Counted from the first letter of the stretch, positions 50,469 to 60,422 are shown. The stretch is DNA of 64,000 nucleotides from Rhodococcus sp. 14-2470-1b (GCF_002259415.1 NZ_NPFY01000019.1:248001-312000), one strand, 5' to 3'. Program-made: numbers and translations. The notes: generated by a model not told the origin, from the sequence alone.

Positions 50469-51911
50469 ATGACCAGGCCAGAGGACGCCACGCCGCCGGT
50501 ACTCCAGATGTTCGGGTACGGCATGCAACACATTCTCTCGATGTTCGGCGGCGTCATCGCAGTGCCGATCATCGTCGGTGGTGCGGCGGGTCTCTCCGGC
50601 TCCGACCAGGCGTTGCTCATCTCCTGCGCTCTGTTCGTCAGCGGTATCGCGACCGTTCTGCAAACGGTCGGTGTGCCGTTCTTCGGTTCGCAACTGCCGC
50701 TCGTGCAGGGCATTTCGTTCGCCGCCGTCTCCACGATGCTGACCATCATCGTCGGCGCGGAGAGCGGCGAGGCAGGCCTGCGAACCGTCCTGGGCTCGGT
50801 GATCGTCGCCGCTCTGATCGGCCTCGCCGTCGCACCCTTCTTCTCCAAAGTGGTGAGGTTCTTTCCGCCCATCGTGACCGGATCGATCATCACGGTCATC
50901 GGCCTCTCGCTGATGCCCGTCGCGGCCCGATGGATCACCGGCCAGGAAATGGTCGGCGGCGTACCGAATCCGGAGTACCTCGACGTCGGCAACATCGGAC
51001 TGGCGATGTTCACTCTGCTCGTGGTGCTGATCCTGACGAAGACCCCCACGGTGTCGCGACTGTCGATTCTGCTCGGACTTCTCGTGGGCACGATCGCCGC
51101 GTTCGCCTTCGGGAAAGCGGATTTCGACGGTGTCGGCGACGCGGACATCGTGGCATTGCCGACGCCGTTCGCGTTCGGCAGCCCCATCTTCGCCGTCGGC
51201 GCGATCATCTCGATGACCATCGTGATCCTCGTGATCATGGTGGAGACCACCGCCGACATCCTCGCCGTCGGCGAGGTCGTGGGCACCGACGTCGACACCC
51301 GGCGCGTCGGCGACGGTCTGCGGGCGGACATGCTGTCCTCGGCGATCGCCCCGGTCTTCAACTCGTTCCCCGCCACCGCGTTCGCACAGAACGTCGGCCT
51401 CGTCGCGATGTCCGGAGTGAAGAGTCGATTCGTCGTCGCGGTGGGCGGTGGAGTGCTTGCGGTGCTGGGGCTTTCGCCGATTCTGGCCGCGATCGTCGGC
51501 GTGATTCCACTTCCCGTTCTCGGCGGCGCGGGCATCGCGCTGTTCGGTACCGTCGCGGCGAGCGGTGTTCGCACCCTCGGCAAGGTGAACTACGACAACA
51601 ACAACAATCTCGTCATCGTCGCGGTGACGCTGGCGTTCGGACTGATTCCCGTTGTGGCGAGCGATTTCTGGGACGAGTTCCCGGACTGGTTCGCCACTGT
51701 GTTCCACTCCGGCATCAGCGCCGCGAGCATTGTCGCGGTGATACTCAATCTCTTCTTCAACGTATTCAGACCCGGGAAGCCCGAGGACCCCTCGATCGTC
51801 GCTGCGGGCCCCGCCGTCATGGTGCGCGACGACGAAGCCGACGTCCCGAGAGACCGTGACGGGAGCAGCGTCGACGGCAGAAAACCGAACCCGCGGGACC
51901 CGGAGACGTAA
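50469..51911 (+). CDS. NCS2-family nucleobase:cation symporter (uracil/xanthine permease)
   Basis: The 480-residue membrane protein has about 14 hydrophobic spans and the NCS2 landmarks QHILSMFGGVIAVPIIVGGAAGL near the N-terminus, PLVQGISFAAV, and ETTADILAVGEVV, the last holding the substrate-binding glutamate. Uracil, uric acid or xanthine could be the substrate; the QH motif in span 1 is common to xanthine/urate carriers. The C-terminal 60 residues are charged. The BMP nucleoside transporter follows, suggesting a purine or nucleoside salvage group. Confidence 0.9.
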   Translation: MTRPEDATPPVLQMFGYGMQHILSMFGGVIAVPIIVGGAAGLSGSDQALLISCALFVSGIATVLQTVGVPFFGSQLPLVQGISFAAVSTMLTIIVGAESGEAGLRTVLGSVIVAALIGLAVAPFFSKVVRFFPPIVTGSIITVIGLSLMPVAARWITGQEMVGGVPNPEYLDVGNIGLAMFTLLVVLILTKTPTVSRLSILLGLLVGTIAAFAFGKADFDGVGDADIVALPTPFAFGSPIFAVGAIISMTIVILVIMVETTADILAVGEVVGTDVDTRRVGDGLRADMLSSAIAPVFNSFPATAFAQNVGLVAMSGVKSRFVVAVGGGVLAVLGLSPILAAIVGVIPLPVLGGAGIALFGTVAASGVRTLGKVNYDNNNNLVIVAVTLAFGLIPVVASDFWDEFPDWFATVFHSGISAASIVAVILNLFFNVFRPGKPEDPSIVAAGPAVMVRDDEADVPRDRDGSSVDGRKPNPRDPET

Positions 51912-52049
51912 GGCGCGAAATCATGCGGGTAACCCGGGCGAGTAGTAGCGTCCGCAATCAGACAAACTAGCCACACACCGATCGCGTGTTCACGAGACCC
52001 GCGAACACGCAGCAGCGCCACCGTGCTGCACCGAACACTGGAGGAAGTT

Positions 52050-53147
52050 TTGACCGTCGTTCCCCGCTCACACACCCGCAGACTGGTATTCGGGGGAGTC
52101 GCGTCGCTCGGTGCGGTCGCACTCGTCGCTGGATGTGGCTCCGCCCCCGAGGACAGTGGATCGGATTCCGGTGGCACGGCCGCGGGCGACTTCAAGCCCT
52201 GCATGGTGTCCGACGCAGGTGGCTTCGACGACAAGTCGTTCAACCAGCTCAGCTTCGAGGGCTTGACCAACGCCTCCGAAGAGCTCGGTGTCGAGCCCAT
52301 CACCGTCGAATCGGCGTCGCCGACGGACTACAACCCCAACCTCAACAACCTGATCGACCAGGGATGTTCGCTGATCCTGACCGTCGGATTCGACCTCGCC
52401 GACGCCACCAAGTCCGCCGCCGAAGCGAACACCGACATCGACTTCGCGATCATCGACGATTCCAGCATCGACCTGCCGAACGTCAAACCGCTGACCTACG
52501 ACGCGGCCCAGGGCGGATTCCTCGCCGGCTACGCCGCTGCGAGCTTCTCCAAGACCGGTGTCGTCGGTACCTTCGGTGGCTCGCAGCTGCCCACCGTCAC
52601 CATCTTCATGGACGGATTCGCCGACGGCGTCAACTACTTCAACGAGCAGAAGAACGGCAACGTTCGCGTCATCGGCTGGGACGTCCCGGCCCAGAACGGC
52701 TCGTTCACCGGCGGTTTCGAAGCCAATGCCGTCGCCAAGAACACCGCACAGGGCCTCATCGACCAGAACGCGGACGTCATCTTCCCCGTGGGCGGACCGA
52801 TCTACCAGAGCGCGGCACAGGCCATCCGTGACTCCTCGCGTCCCATCGCTCTGATCGGGGCCGACGCGGACGTCTACGTGTCCGACCCGTCCGTCGGTGA
52901 CCTGCTCCTCACGTCGGTCACCAAGGGCCTGCAGACCAGCGTCGACGAAATCGTCGCCTCCTCGGGTGACGGATCGTTCGACAACGCACCCTACGTCGGC
53001 ACGCTCGAGAACGACGGTGTCGGCATCGCGCCGTTCCACGACTTCGAGTCACAGGTCGACCCGGCACTGCAGGGCGAACTCGACACCATCAAGGCAGGCA
53101 TCACCGACGGCTCCATCACCGTCGAGTCCCCGTCCTCGCCCAAGTGA
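52050..53147 (+). CDS. BMP-family nucleoside-binding lipoprotein
   Basis: The 365-residue protein is a PnrA/BmpA-type substrate-binding lipoprotein with a signal ending in LVAGC (Cys29). DAGGFDDKSFNQLSFEGL is the family's ligand segment with the conserved aspartates and phenylalanine for purine nucleosides, and FGGSQLPTVTIFMDGFADGV is also typical. The TTG at 52050 is chosen: GGAGGA stands five bases upstream and the product then has a normal signal. It is first in an operon with one ATPase and two permeases. Confidence 0.9.
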   Translation: MTVVPRSHTRRLVFGGVASLGAVALVAGCGSAPEDSGSDSGGTAAGDFKPCMVSDAGGFDDKSFNQLSFEGLTNASEELGVEPITVESASPTDYNPNLNNLIDQGCSLILTVGFDLADATKSAAEANTDIDFAIIDDSSIDLPNVKPLTYDAAQGGFLAGYAAASFSKTGVVGTFGGSQLPTVTIFMDGFADGVNYFNEQKNGNVRVIGWDVPAQNGSFTGGFEANAVAKNTAQGLIDQNADVIFPVGGPIYQSAAQAIRDSSRPIALIGADADVYVSDPSVGDLLLTSVTKGLQTSVDEIVASSGDGSFDNAPYVGTLENDGVGIAPFHDFESQVDPALQGELDTIKAGITDGSITVESPSSPK

Positions 53148-53148
53148 C

Positions 53149-54651
53149 GTGAAACTAGAATTACAGGGCATCACGAAGAGGTTCGGCTCGCTCGTCGCGA
53201 ACGATTCCATCGACCTCGTCGTCGAGCCGGGGGAGATCGTCTGCCTGCTCGGTGAGAACGGGGCGGGCAAGTCGACCCTGATGAATGTTCTCAGCGGCCT
53301 GTATCGCGCCGAGGAAGGCAAAATTCTGCTCGACGGCGTCGAGCAGAATTTCGCCGGCCCGGGCGAAGCGATGACCGCCGGGATCGGCATGGTGCATCAG
53401 CACTTCATGCTGATCCCGGTGTTCACGGTCGCCGAGAACATCATTCTCGGCCACGAGACCACCAAGTCCGGCGGCAGGCTCGATCTCGACGCGGCGCGAA
53501 AGCTGGTGCGGGAGATCTCGTCGCGTTTCGGTTTCGACCTCGACCCGGACGCCAGGATCGACGAACTCCCCGTCGGCGTGCAGCAGCGCGTCGAGATCAT
53601 CAAGGCGCTCAGCCGCGACGCCAAGGTGTTGGTGTTCGACGAGCCGACGGCCGTGCTGACGCCGCAGGAAACCGACGATCTCATGCGCATCATGCGTGAG
53701 CTGGCCGAATCCGGCACGGCGATCGTGTTCATCACCCACAAGCTGCGGGAGGTACGCGAGGTCGCAGATCGGATCACCGTCATCCGGCTCGGCAAGGTCG
53801 TGGGCGAGGCGGAACCGACGGCGACCAACGCCGAACTCGCCGCGATGATGGTGGGCCGCGACGTGCAGCTGACCGTGTCGAAGGAACCGGCCCAGCCCGG
53901 GGACGCAGCACTCGTCGTGAAGAACCTGACGGTCTTCGACGGATCCGGCCAGAAGGTCGTCGACGATGTCAGTCTCGAAGTCCACCGAGGTGAGATCCTC
54001 GCCGTCGCCGGTGTGCAGGGCAACGGGCAGAGCGAATTCGTCGAGGCACTGCTGGGAGCGCGTGAGCAGATCAGCGGCGAGATCGAGCTCGACGGCCGGT
54101 CACTCGTCGGCGCATCCGTGCACGACGTACTCGGCGCAGGCGTCGGCTTCGTGCCCGAGGACCGCACGGTCTACGGACTCGTCGGCGAGTTCTCGATTGC
54201 GGAGAACCTCATGCTGGACAGATCGACGGGGGAGCCGTTCGTGCGTCGCGGCGCCATCCGACGCGAGTATCTGGACACGTTCGCCGCCGAGAAGGTCGAG
54301 GAGTTCGACGTCCGGACGCCGGGAATCGACACACGCGTCGGGCGGCTGTCCGGCGGTAATCAGCAGAAGGTCGTGCTCGCGCGTGAGCTGAGCCGAGACC
54401 TCCGGCTGTTCGTCGCGTCGCAGCCGACACGAGGTATCGACGTCGGCTCGATCGAGTTCGTGCACAAGCGGATCGTCGCGACACGGGACTCCGGTGTGCC
54501 GGTGATCGTCGTCTCCAGCGAACTCGACGAAGTCGCGGCGCTCGCCGATCGAATTGCAGTCATGTACCGCGGGACCATCGTCGGCATCGTGCCCGCCGAC
54601 ACGTCCCGCGAAGTTCTAGGTGTGATGATGGGTGGAGAGAAGCATGGCTGA
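53149..54651 (+). CDS. Nucleoside ABC transporter ATP-binding protein (double ATPase)
   Basis: The 500-residue protein has two ABC domains. The first has Walker A GENGAGKST (residues 35-43) and Walker B VLVFDEPTAVLTPQE; its signature ELPVGVQQRVEIIKAL shows the variant VGVQQ. The second has a degenerate Walker A (GVQGNGQSE) but a good signature LSGGNQQKVVLAREL and VASQPTRGIDVGS. This layout is that of BMP/ribose-type importers. The GTG at 53149 follows the binding-protein stop by one base; the long upstream frame is not used. Confidence 0.92.
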   Translation: MKLELQGITKRFGSLVANDSIDLVVEPGEIVCLLGENGAGKSTLMNVLSGLYRAEEGKILLDGVEQNFAGPGEAMTAGIGMVHQHFMLIPVFTVAENIILGHETTKSGGRLDLDAARKLVREISSRFGFDLDPDARIDELPVGVQQRVEIIKALSRDAKVLVFDEPTAVLTPQETDDLMRIMRELAESGTAIVFITHKLREVREVADRITVIRLGKVVGEAEPTATNAELAAMMVGRDVQLTVSKEPAQPGDAALVVKNLTVFDGSGQKVVDDVSLEVHRGEILAVAGVQGNGQSEFVEALLGAREQISGEIELDGRSLVGASVHDVLGAGVGFVPEDRTVYGLVGEFSIAENLMLDRSTGEPFVRRGAIRREYLDTFAAEKVEEFDVRTPGIDTRVGRLSGGNQQKVVLARELSRDLRLFVASQPTRGIDVGSIEFVHKRIVATRDSGVPVIVVSSELDEVAALADRIAVMYRGTIVGIVPADTSREVLGVMMGGEKHG

Positions 54652-55864
54652 AACGCCTGCACCGTCGCGGTCCCATGTGGTTCTGCGGCAGATATTCACC
54701 GGAAGCGCGATCATTTCCGTGCTCGCCGTGTTCATGGCGGTGATCGTCGGAGCAGTGCTGATCGCCGTCACCGACGATCAGGTGCAGGAGACCGCCGGGT
54801 ACTTCTTCTCCCGGCCGTCGGACATGCTGGTGGCGGTCTGGGACGCAGTGTCGGGGGCGTACTCGTCACTGTTCCAGGGGTCGGTGTACAACTTCCGGCG
54901 ACCCGGATTCGAGAACGGCATCCGGCCGCTCATGGAGACACTGACCTTCGCGACGCCGTTGATCGTCGCCGGTCTCGGTGTGGCACTTGCCTTCCGAGTC
55001 GGCATGTTCAACATCGGTGGCCGCGGCCAGATGCTCATCGCGGCGGCATGTGCCGGGTGGGTCGGGTTCTCGCTACAGCTTCCAGCGGGGATTCACCTGA
55101 TCCTGGCGATCCTCGCGGGTGTCGTCGGCGGCGCGGTGTGGGGCGGTATCGCCGGAGTGCTGAAGGCGCGCACCGGTGCCCACGAAGTGATCGTCACGAT
55201 CATGCTCAACTACGTCGCGTTCTACCTCGTCGCATACCTGTTGCGCACACCGGGCGCACTGCAGGCTCCCGGCCAGAACAACCCCAAGACCGCCGCGATG
55301 GAATCGACGGCGGTCTTCCCCAAATTGTTCGGTGACCGCTACTCGCTGCATCTGGGTTTCGTCCTCGTCGTCGTGGTGACCGTCGCGGTCTGGTGGCTTC
55401 TCGAACGGTCGTCGTTGGGGTTCCGCTTCCGGGCCGTCGGCGAGAACCCGCATGCGTCGAGGATCGCCGGCATCGACGTCAACCGCATGTATCTGTACGC
55501 GATGGTGATGTCCGGAGCACTGGTCGGCTTGGCAGGTGTCGCACAGGTTCTGGGGACGGTCACCACCGGCTTCGGCGCGGACATCGACGCCGGTATCGGC
55601 TTCGACGCCATCACCGTGGCCTTGCTCGGTCGGTCCAAACCGTGGGGAGTGTTCTTCGCCGGCATACTGTTCGGCGCCTTCAAGGCCGGCGGATTCGCGA
55701 TGCAGGCGGCCGAGGGCATCCCCATCGACATCGTCCTCGTCGTGCAATCGGTCATCGTTCTGTTCATCGCGGCGCCTCCGCTGGTGCGAGCTGTCTTCCG
55801 ATTACCGCCACCGGGGGCCGAGACCGCGGCTCGCGCCGACACCGCGAAGGTGGGAGCACTGTGA
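54644..55864 (+). CDS. Nucleoside ABC transporter permease (YufP-like)
   Basis: The 406-residue permease has a long N-terminal segment and about nine spans. TFATPLIVAGLGVALAFRVGMFNIGGRGQMLIAAACAGWVG and GAHEVIVTIMLNYVAFYLVAYLLRTPG are landmarks of this family, with GFRFRAVGENPHASRIAGIDV as the ATPase-contact loop. It overlaps the ATPase gene by eight bases and the next permease by four. It forms half of the membrane channel for nucleosides. Confidence 0.91.
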   Translation: MAETPAPSRSHVVLRQIFTGSAIISVLAVFMAVIVGAVLIAVTDDQVQETAGYFFSRPSDMLVAVWDAVSGAYSSLFQGSVYNFRRPGFENGIRPLMETLTFATPLIVAGLGVALAFRVGMFNIGGRGQMLIAAACAGWVGFSLQLPAGIHLILAILAGVVGGAVWGGIAGVLKARTGAHEVIVTIMLNYVAFYLVAYLLRTPGALQAPGQNNPKTAAMESTAVFPKLFGDRYSLHLGFVLVVVVTVAVWWLLERSSLGFRFRAVGENPHASRIAGIDVNRMYLYAMVMSGALVGLAGVAQVLGTVTTGFGADIDAGIGFDAITVALLGRSKPWGVFFAGILFGAFKAGGFAMQAAEGIPIDIVLVVQSVIVLFIAAPPLVRAVFRLPPPGAETAARADTAKVGAL

Positions 55865-57126
55865 CCACCCTCGACACTGCGCCGGAAGTACTGACGCCGA
55901 AGCGAAGCTGGAAGGTACCGGGCGTCCTCGGTGCAGCGACTCTGCTCGGGCTGATCCTGTTCGTCCTGCGCGGCAAATCAGGTACGACCACCTTCGGCCT
56001 CGCCAGCGAGAACGACTTCTTCGCGCTCCCGGCAGTGGGAGTCCCGACCGGGGCGACCGGAATTCTCGTCGTCGTGGCGTTGGCTGCGATTCTCGCGTTC
56101 GCCGTGTGGAACGTACTGCGCCGCAAGACAACACCGTTGTGGGTCCTCGCAGTCTTCGCGGTGCTGTTCGTGATCGGGTTCCTGACGTGGGCCGCCGCAG
56201 GAGCGACGGTGCCCGTACCCGGCCTGCTCATCGGGGCCGTCGCGCTCAGCACGCCACTGATCTTCGGCGCGATGGGCGGCGTCATCTCCGAACGCGTCGG
56301 CGTCGTCAACATCGCCATCGAAGGCCAGCTTCTGTCCGGCGCCTTCGTCAGCGCCGTCGTCGCGTCGATCACCGGATCCGCCTACGTGGCCCTACTCGCC
56401 GCACTGCTCGCCGGAGCGTTGACCGCGGCACTGCTCGCGATGTTCTCCATCAAGTACTTCGTCAACCAGGTCATCGTCGGCGTCGTGCTGAACGTTCTGG
56501 TCGTGGGACTGACGAGCTTTTTGTACTCGGTGGTGCTGACGAAGAACCCCGAGACCCTCAACTCGCCGCCGCGGTTCGGGCGCATCGAGATTCCACTGCT
56601 GTCCCAGATCCCCGTGATCGGTCCGGTGTTGTTCCGCCAGACCCTGATCGTCTACATGATGTACGTCGTCGTCGCGCTGGTGTGGTTCGGTCTGTTCCAC
56701 ACCAAGTGGGGTCTGCGCCTGCGCGCCGTCGGTGAACATCCTCAGGCGGCCGACACCGTCGGTATCGATGTCGCGCGCACCCGGTTCTGGAACGTCTGCC
56801 TCGCCGGAGCCATCGCCGGCCTCGGCGGCGCCTACTTCACGCTCGGATCGGTGGGCGCATTCGGCAAGGAAATGACCGCCGGTGCCGGCTACATCGCGTT
56901 GGCTGCAGTCATTTTCGGCCGTTGGGACCCGATACGCGCAACTCTGGCTGCCCTGCTGTTCGGCTTCGCGTCGAACTTGCAGAACGTGCTCGGCATCATC
57001 GGGTCACCCGTGCCCAGCGAGTTCATGCTGATGCTGCCCTACGTGGTGACAATCTTCGCCGTTGCCGGTCTCGTCGGGCACGTTCGTGGACCCGCGGCCG
57101 CAGGTAAGCCCTATGTGAAGTCCTGA
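55861..57126 (+). CDS. Nucleoside ABC transporter permease (YufQ-like)
   Basis: The 421-residue permease has about ten spans, with an extra N-terminal region of about 100 residues that adds two or three spans before the family core. The core begins at LSTPLIFGAMGGVISERVGVVNIAIEGQLLSGAFV and includes GLRLRAVGEHPQAADTVGIDVARTRFWNV, the coupling loop. The GTG overlaps the stop of the preceding permease. It completes the BMP-type importer. Confidence 0.91.
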   Translation: MTTLDTAPEVLTPKRSWKVPGVLGAATLLGLILFVLRGKSGTTTFGLASENDFFALPAVGVPTGATGILVVVALAAILAFAVWNVLRRKTTPLWVLAVFAVLFVIGFLTWAAAGATVPVPGLLIGAVALSTPLIFGAMGGVISERVGVVNIAIEGQLLSGAFVSAVVASITGSAYVALLAALLAGALTAALLAMFSIKYFVNQVIVGVVLNVLVVGLTSFLYSVVLTKNPETLNSPPRFGRIEIPLLSQIPVIGPVLFRQTLIVYMMYVVVALVWFGLFHTKWGLRLRAVGEHPQAADTVGIDVARTRFWNVCLAGAIAGLGGAYFTLGSVGAFGKEMTAGAGYIALAAVIFGRWDPIRATLAALLFGFASNLQNVLGIIGSPVPSEFMLMLPYVVTIFAVAGLVGHVRGPAAAGKPYVKS

Positions 57127-57151
57127 CTCCCGAGTAGGGTGCCTGCGTCAC

Positions 57152-57167
57152 TGTGACCACGTTCACT
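57152..57167. promoter_or_regulatory. CRP/GlxR-like site upstream of the acyl-CoA ligase
   Basis: TGTGACCACGTTCACT matches TGTGA-N6-TCACA at nine of ten fixed positions. TAGGAT at 57169-57174 follows at once as a -10-like box, so a bound cAMP receptor protein would touch the promoter directly. Confidence 0.5.
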
Positions 57168-57211
57168 GTAGGATTTCGGACATCTTGCCGATGCGTGTTC
57201 GAAGGAGAGTC

Positions 57212-58801
57212 ATGAGCTTCAACAGCCCCTTTCCGGACGTGGAGATCCCGAATCTCAGTGTCTACGACTATCTGTTCGGGTCCATCTCGGACGCCGACCT
57301 GGAAAAGCCGGCACTGATCGACGGCGCCTCCGGTGACGTCACCACGTACCAGGCTCTGATCGGTCAGATCAACGGCATCGCAGGCGCGCTCGCCGCACGC
57401 GGTCTCGAGGTGGGCGACGTCGTCGGCCTGCATTCGCCCAACGTGCCCGCGTTCGCCGCGGTCCTCCACGGCATCCTGCGCGCAGGCGGAACCGCGACCA
57501 CGATCAACGCGCTGTACACCGCCGAGGACATCGCCAAGCAGCTCACCGGGTCCGGTGCGAAGTTCCTGTTCACCGTCTCGCCGCTGTACCCGCAGGCCAA
57601 GGCCGCCGCGGAGAAGGTCGGTATCGACGACGACCACGTCATCGTTCTCGACGGCGCCGAAGGCCACCCGAATCTGCGGGATCTGCTGACCCAGGGCGCA
57701 CCCGCGCCCGACGTGACGTTCGACCCCGCCACCCAGGTCGCAGTGCTGCCGTATTCGTCCGGGACGACGGGTGTGCCCAAGGGCGTCATCCTCACACACC
57801 GCAACCTCGTCGCCAACGTCGCGCAGATGGAACCCCGCGTCGGCATCGACACCGACGACGCGATCCTCGCACTGCTGCCGTTCTTCCACATCTACGGCCT
57901 CACAGTGCTTCTCAACATCGCACTGAAATTGCGTGCACGACTGGTCACCATGCCCAAGTTCGACCTCGTCGAGTTCCTGCGCATCATCCAGGACAACAAG
58001 CTGACCTACCTCTTCATCGCGCCCCCCGTCGCCGTTGCACTCGCCAAGCATCCCTTGGTGGACCAGTACGACCTCTCCAGCGTGCACACCATCTTCTCCG
58101 GCGCCGCCCCGCTCGACGAAGAGCTCGGCAAGGCCGTCGCGGCTCGATTGAACACGCGCATCCGTCAGGGTTACGGAATGAGCGAACTCAGCCCGGTCAG
58201 CCACGCCATCCCGTTCGACCGCGACGACATGCCGCTCAGCTCCGTCGGCCTCCCGCTGGCCAACACCGTCAACAAGCTCGTCGACCCCGAGACCCTCGAG
58301 GAAATCGACATTCCGGCAGAAGGACGGTCCAAGCCGGGCGAACTGTGGGTGAAGGGGCCGAACGTCATGGCCGGCTACCTCAACAACCCGACCGCTACCG
58401 CCGAGACCCTCGACGACGACGGCTACCTGCACACCGGCGACATCGCAGTCGTCGACTCCGAGGGCGTCGTCTACATCGTGGACAGGCTCAAGGAACTCAT
58501 CAAGTACAAGGGCTACCAGGTTCCGCCCGCCGAGCTCGAAGCACTGCTGCTCACCCACCCCGAGATCGCCGACGCCGCCGTCATCGGCGTACTCGACGAC
58601 GAGGGCGAGGAAGTGCCGAAGGCCTTCGTCGTACTGCAGGCGAACGCGTCGATCGACGAGGACGGTGTCATCGCCTTCGTCTCCGAACGTGTGTCCCCGC
58701 ACAAGAAGGTCCGCAAGGTCCAGTTCATCGACACGGTCCCGAAGTCCGCCGCGGGCAAGATCCTGCGCAAGGACCTGAGGGCTGCAGAAGCAGCACAGTA
58801 A
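57212..58801 (+). CDS. AMP-binding acyl-CoA ligase (4-coumarate-CoA ligase-like)
   Basis: The 529-residue adenylate-forming enzyme activates a carboxylic acid to its CoA thioester. The phosphate-binding loop YSSGTTGVPKGV starts at residue 181, followed by QGYGMSELSPVSH, the YLHTGDIAVVD hinge and the catalytic lysine segment PKSAAGKILRKDL at the end. The pattern is closest to 4-coumarate-CoA ligases and plant-type or medium-chain acyl ligases. GAAGGAGAG precedes the ATG. A carboxylesterase follows, suggesting joint use of an aromatic or fatty ester, which is an inference. Confidence 0.92.
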   Translation: MSFNSPFPDVEIPNLSVYDYLFGSISDADLEKPALIDGASGDVTTYQALIGQINGIAGALAARGLEVGDVVGLHSPNVPAFAAVLHGILRAGGTATTINALYTAEDIAKQLTGSGAKFLFTVSPLYPQAKAAAEKVGIDDDHVIVLDGAEGHPNLRDLLTQGAPAPDVTFDPATQVAVLPYSSGTTGVPKGVILTHRNLVANVAQMEPRVGIDTDDAILALLPFFHIYGLTVLLNIALKLRARLVTMPKFDLVEFLRIIQDNKLTYLFIAPPVAVALAKHPLVDQYDLSSVHTIFSGAAPLDEELGKAVAARLNTRIRQGYGMSELSPVSHAIPFDRDDMPLSSVGLPLANTVNKLVDPETLEEIDIPAEGRSKPGELWVKGPNVMAGYLNNPTATAETLDDDGYLHTGDIAVVDSEGVVYIVDRLKELIKYKGYQVPPAELEALLLTHPEIADAAVIGVLDDEGEEVPKAFVVLQANASIDEDGVIAFVSERVSPHKKVRKVQFIDTVPKSAAGKILRKDLRAAEAAQ

Positions 58802-58814
58802 GGACCCTCCGGGA

Positions 58815-58880
58815 GTGGTGTGACAATCACGTGCTCAGCAGTCGGATTCCCGCCTGCGTCGGACGGAATTGTCACACCAC
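58815..58880. repeat. 13-bp inverted repeat between ligase and esterase genes
   Basis: GTGGTGTGACAAT (58815-58827) is repeated inverted at 58868-58880 with 40 bases between. It may be a two-site operator for the esterase gene, or a long hairpin that ends the ligase transcript. Confidence 0.75.
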
Positions 58881-58907
58881 ACCCGGTAGTTCGGGTAGTA
58901 AAGAAGT

Positions 58908-60383
58908 ATGGACGTCACAGTCGACATCGCTCAGGGCACGGTTCGCGGTCAACAGAGCGGACCGGTCACTTCCTTTCTCGGAATTCCCTACGCCGAAGCG
59001 CCGTTCGGTGCACGCAGGTTCCAGGCACCCAGCGCGCCGCCGTCGTGGAGTGGTGTCCGAGATGCCGTGACGTTCGGCGCCACGGCCCCCAAGATCGGGT
59101 ACCGACCGCCCGTCAGTGAAATACTCACCGAGCCAGTGGTTCCCGGTGAGGAATGCCTGAACGTGAACGTGTGGACACCCGACGTGTCCGCGTCGGGACT
59201 GCCGGTGTTCGTCTGGATTCACGGCGGTGCATTCGTCAACGGAAGCAACGCCGTGCCCATCTACGACGGCTCGGCGTTCGCGCGAGACGGCATCGTCGTC
59301 GTCACCGTCAACTACCGTCTCGGCGCCGACGGATTCGCGCGAATCGACGGAGCGCCTGCCAACCGAGGCATGCTGGACCAGGTCGCCGCACTGAGGTGGG
59401 TGCGCGACAACATCGCTGCCTTCGGCGGAGACCCGAACGCGGTGACCGTTGCCGGTGAATCGGCAGGGGCGATGAGCGTCGGGACCCTGATGTCGATGCC
59501 GTCGGCGGACGGGCTGTTCCGGCGCGCGATACTGCAGAGCGGCGCGGGATACCACGTCATCACCGAGGCTACGGCCACGAAAGTAGCCGAGGCGCTTGCT
59601 GATTCGCTGGGCGTGCAACCGAATGTGGACGGTTTCGGGTCCGTGCCGGTGGAGGCGTTCGTCGATGCTCAGCGAGAGCTCGGCGACCGCGTCACGGCCG
59701 AGGCGCCGACGGGAGCGTGGGGTGAACTGGCGTTCAACATGATGCCCTTCGAGCCCTACATCGACGGCGACGTCGTTCCCGACGTTCCGCACCGGAGAAT
59801 CGCCGCAGGCGCGGGCTCGGAGATCGACGTTCTGATCGGCACCACCAGCGAAGAGTTCGCGTTCTTCCTGGTTCCGGCCGGTGTCGTCGGGTACGTGGAC
59901 GAGGCGCGGGTCCAAGCGGCGATCGGCGCATACGGCGCCGACGTCGAGCAGGCACTCGACGTCTATCGGGCGCAGCTGCCCGATGCGTCACCCGGCGAAC
60001 TGCTCATCGCGGTGGTCACCGACTGGTTCTTCCGCATCCCCGCCGTACGGGTCGCGGAGACCCGCGGCGGAAACGCATTCGTCTACGAGTTCACGTGGCG
60101 ATCCACGCTCTTCGACGGCGCCCTCGGGGCATGTCATGCCCTGGAGATACCGTTCGTGTTCGACCTGCTGGACAAGCCGGAGACAGCGCGCATCACCGGA
60201 GCGAACCCACCCCAGAAGGTGGCCGACGAGATGCACCGAGCCTGGGTCGACTTCGTGCTCGACGGTTCGCCCGGCTGGGCTCGGTACGGGGCGGATCGAT
60301 CGGTGATGATGTTCGGCGACCGGACCGGAGTGGTCGACGACCCCCGTGCGTCGACGAGAGAAGTCTGGGCCGGGGTGCGCTGA
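58908..60383 (+). CDS. Type B carboxylesterase/lipase
   Basis: The 491-residue protein is a carboxylesterase with the oxyanion motif FVWIHGGAFV, nucleophile Ser185 in TVAGESAGAMS, acid in IGTTSEEFAFF, and histidine in GACHALEIPFVF. VTVNYRLGADGF and NRGMLDQVAALRWVRDNIAAFGGDPNAVT are also standard. There is no signal peptide, so it is cytoplasmic. It follows an acyl-CoA ligase after 106 bases that hold a 13-bp inverted repeat. It may release the acid that the ligase activates. Confidence 0.92.
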   Translation: MDVTVDIAQGTVRGQQSGPVTSFLGIPYAEAPFGARRFQAPSAPPSWSGVRDAVTFGATAPKIGYRPPVSEILTEPVVPGEECLNVNVWTPDVSASGLPVFVWIHGGAFVNGSNAVPIYDGSAFARDGIVVVTVNYRLGADGFARIDGAPANRGMLDQVAALRWVRDNIAAFGGDPNAVTVAGESAGAMSVGTLMSMPSADGLFRRAILQSGAGYHVITEATATKVAEALADSLGVQPNVDGFGSVPVEAFVDAQRELGDRVTAEAPTGAWGELAFNMMPFEPYIDGDVVPDVPHRRIAAGAGSEIDVLIGTTSEEFAFFLVPAGVVGYVDEARVQAAIGAYGADVEQALDVYRAQLPDASPGELLIAVVTDWFFRIPAVRVAETRGGNAFVYEFTWRSTLFDGALGACHALEIPFVFDLLDKPETARITGANPPQKVADEMHRAWVDFVLDGSPGWARYGADRSVMMFGDRTGVVDDPRASTREVWAGVR

Positions 60384-60422
60384 CGAGGTCTCGTTTCACA
60401 GGTGAGGCGTCGAAAACGGGTC

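Noticed and set aside
51923..51970. Second leader-peptide frame (15 codons) before the BMP operon
   Set aside because: It has no promoter at the right distance, no codon run of note, and may be chance.
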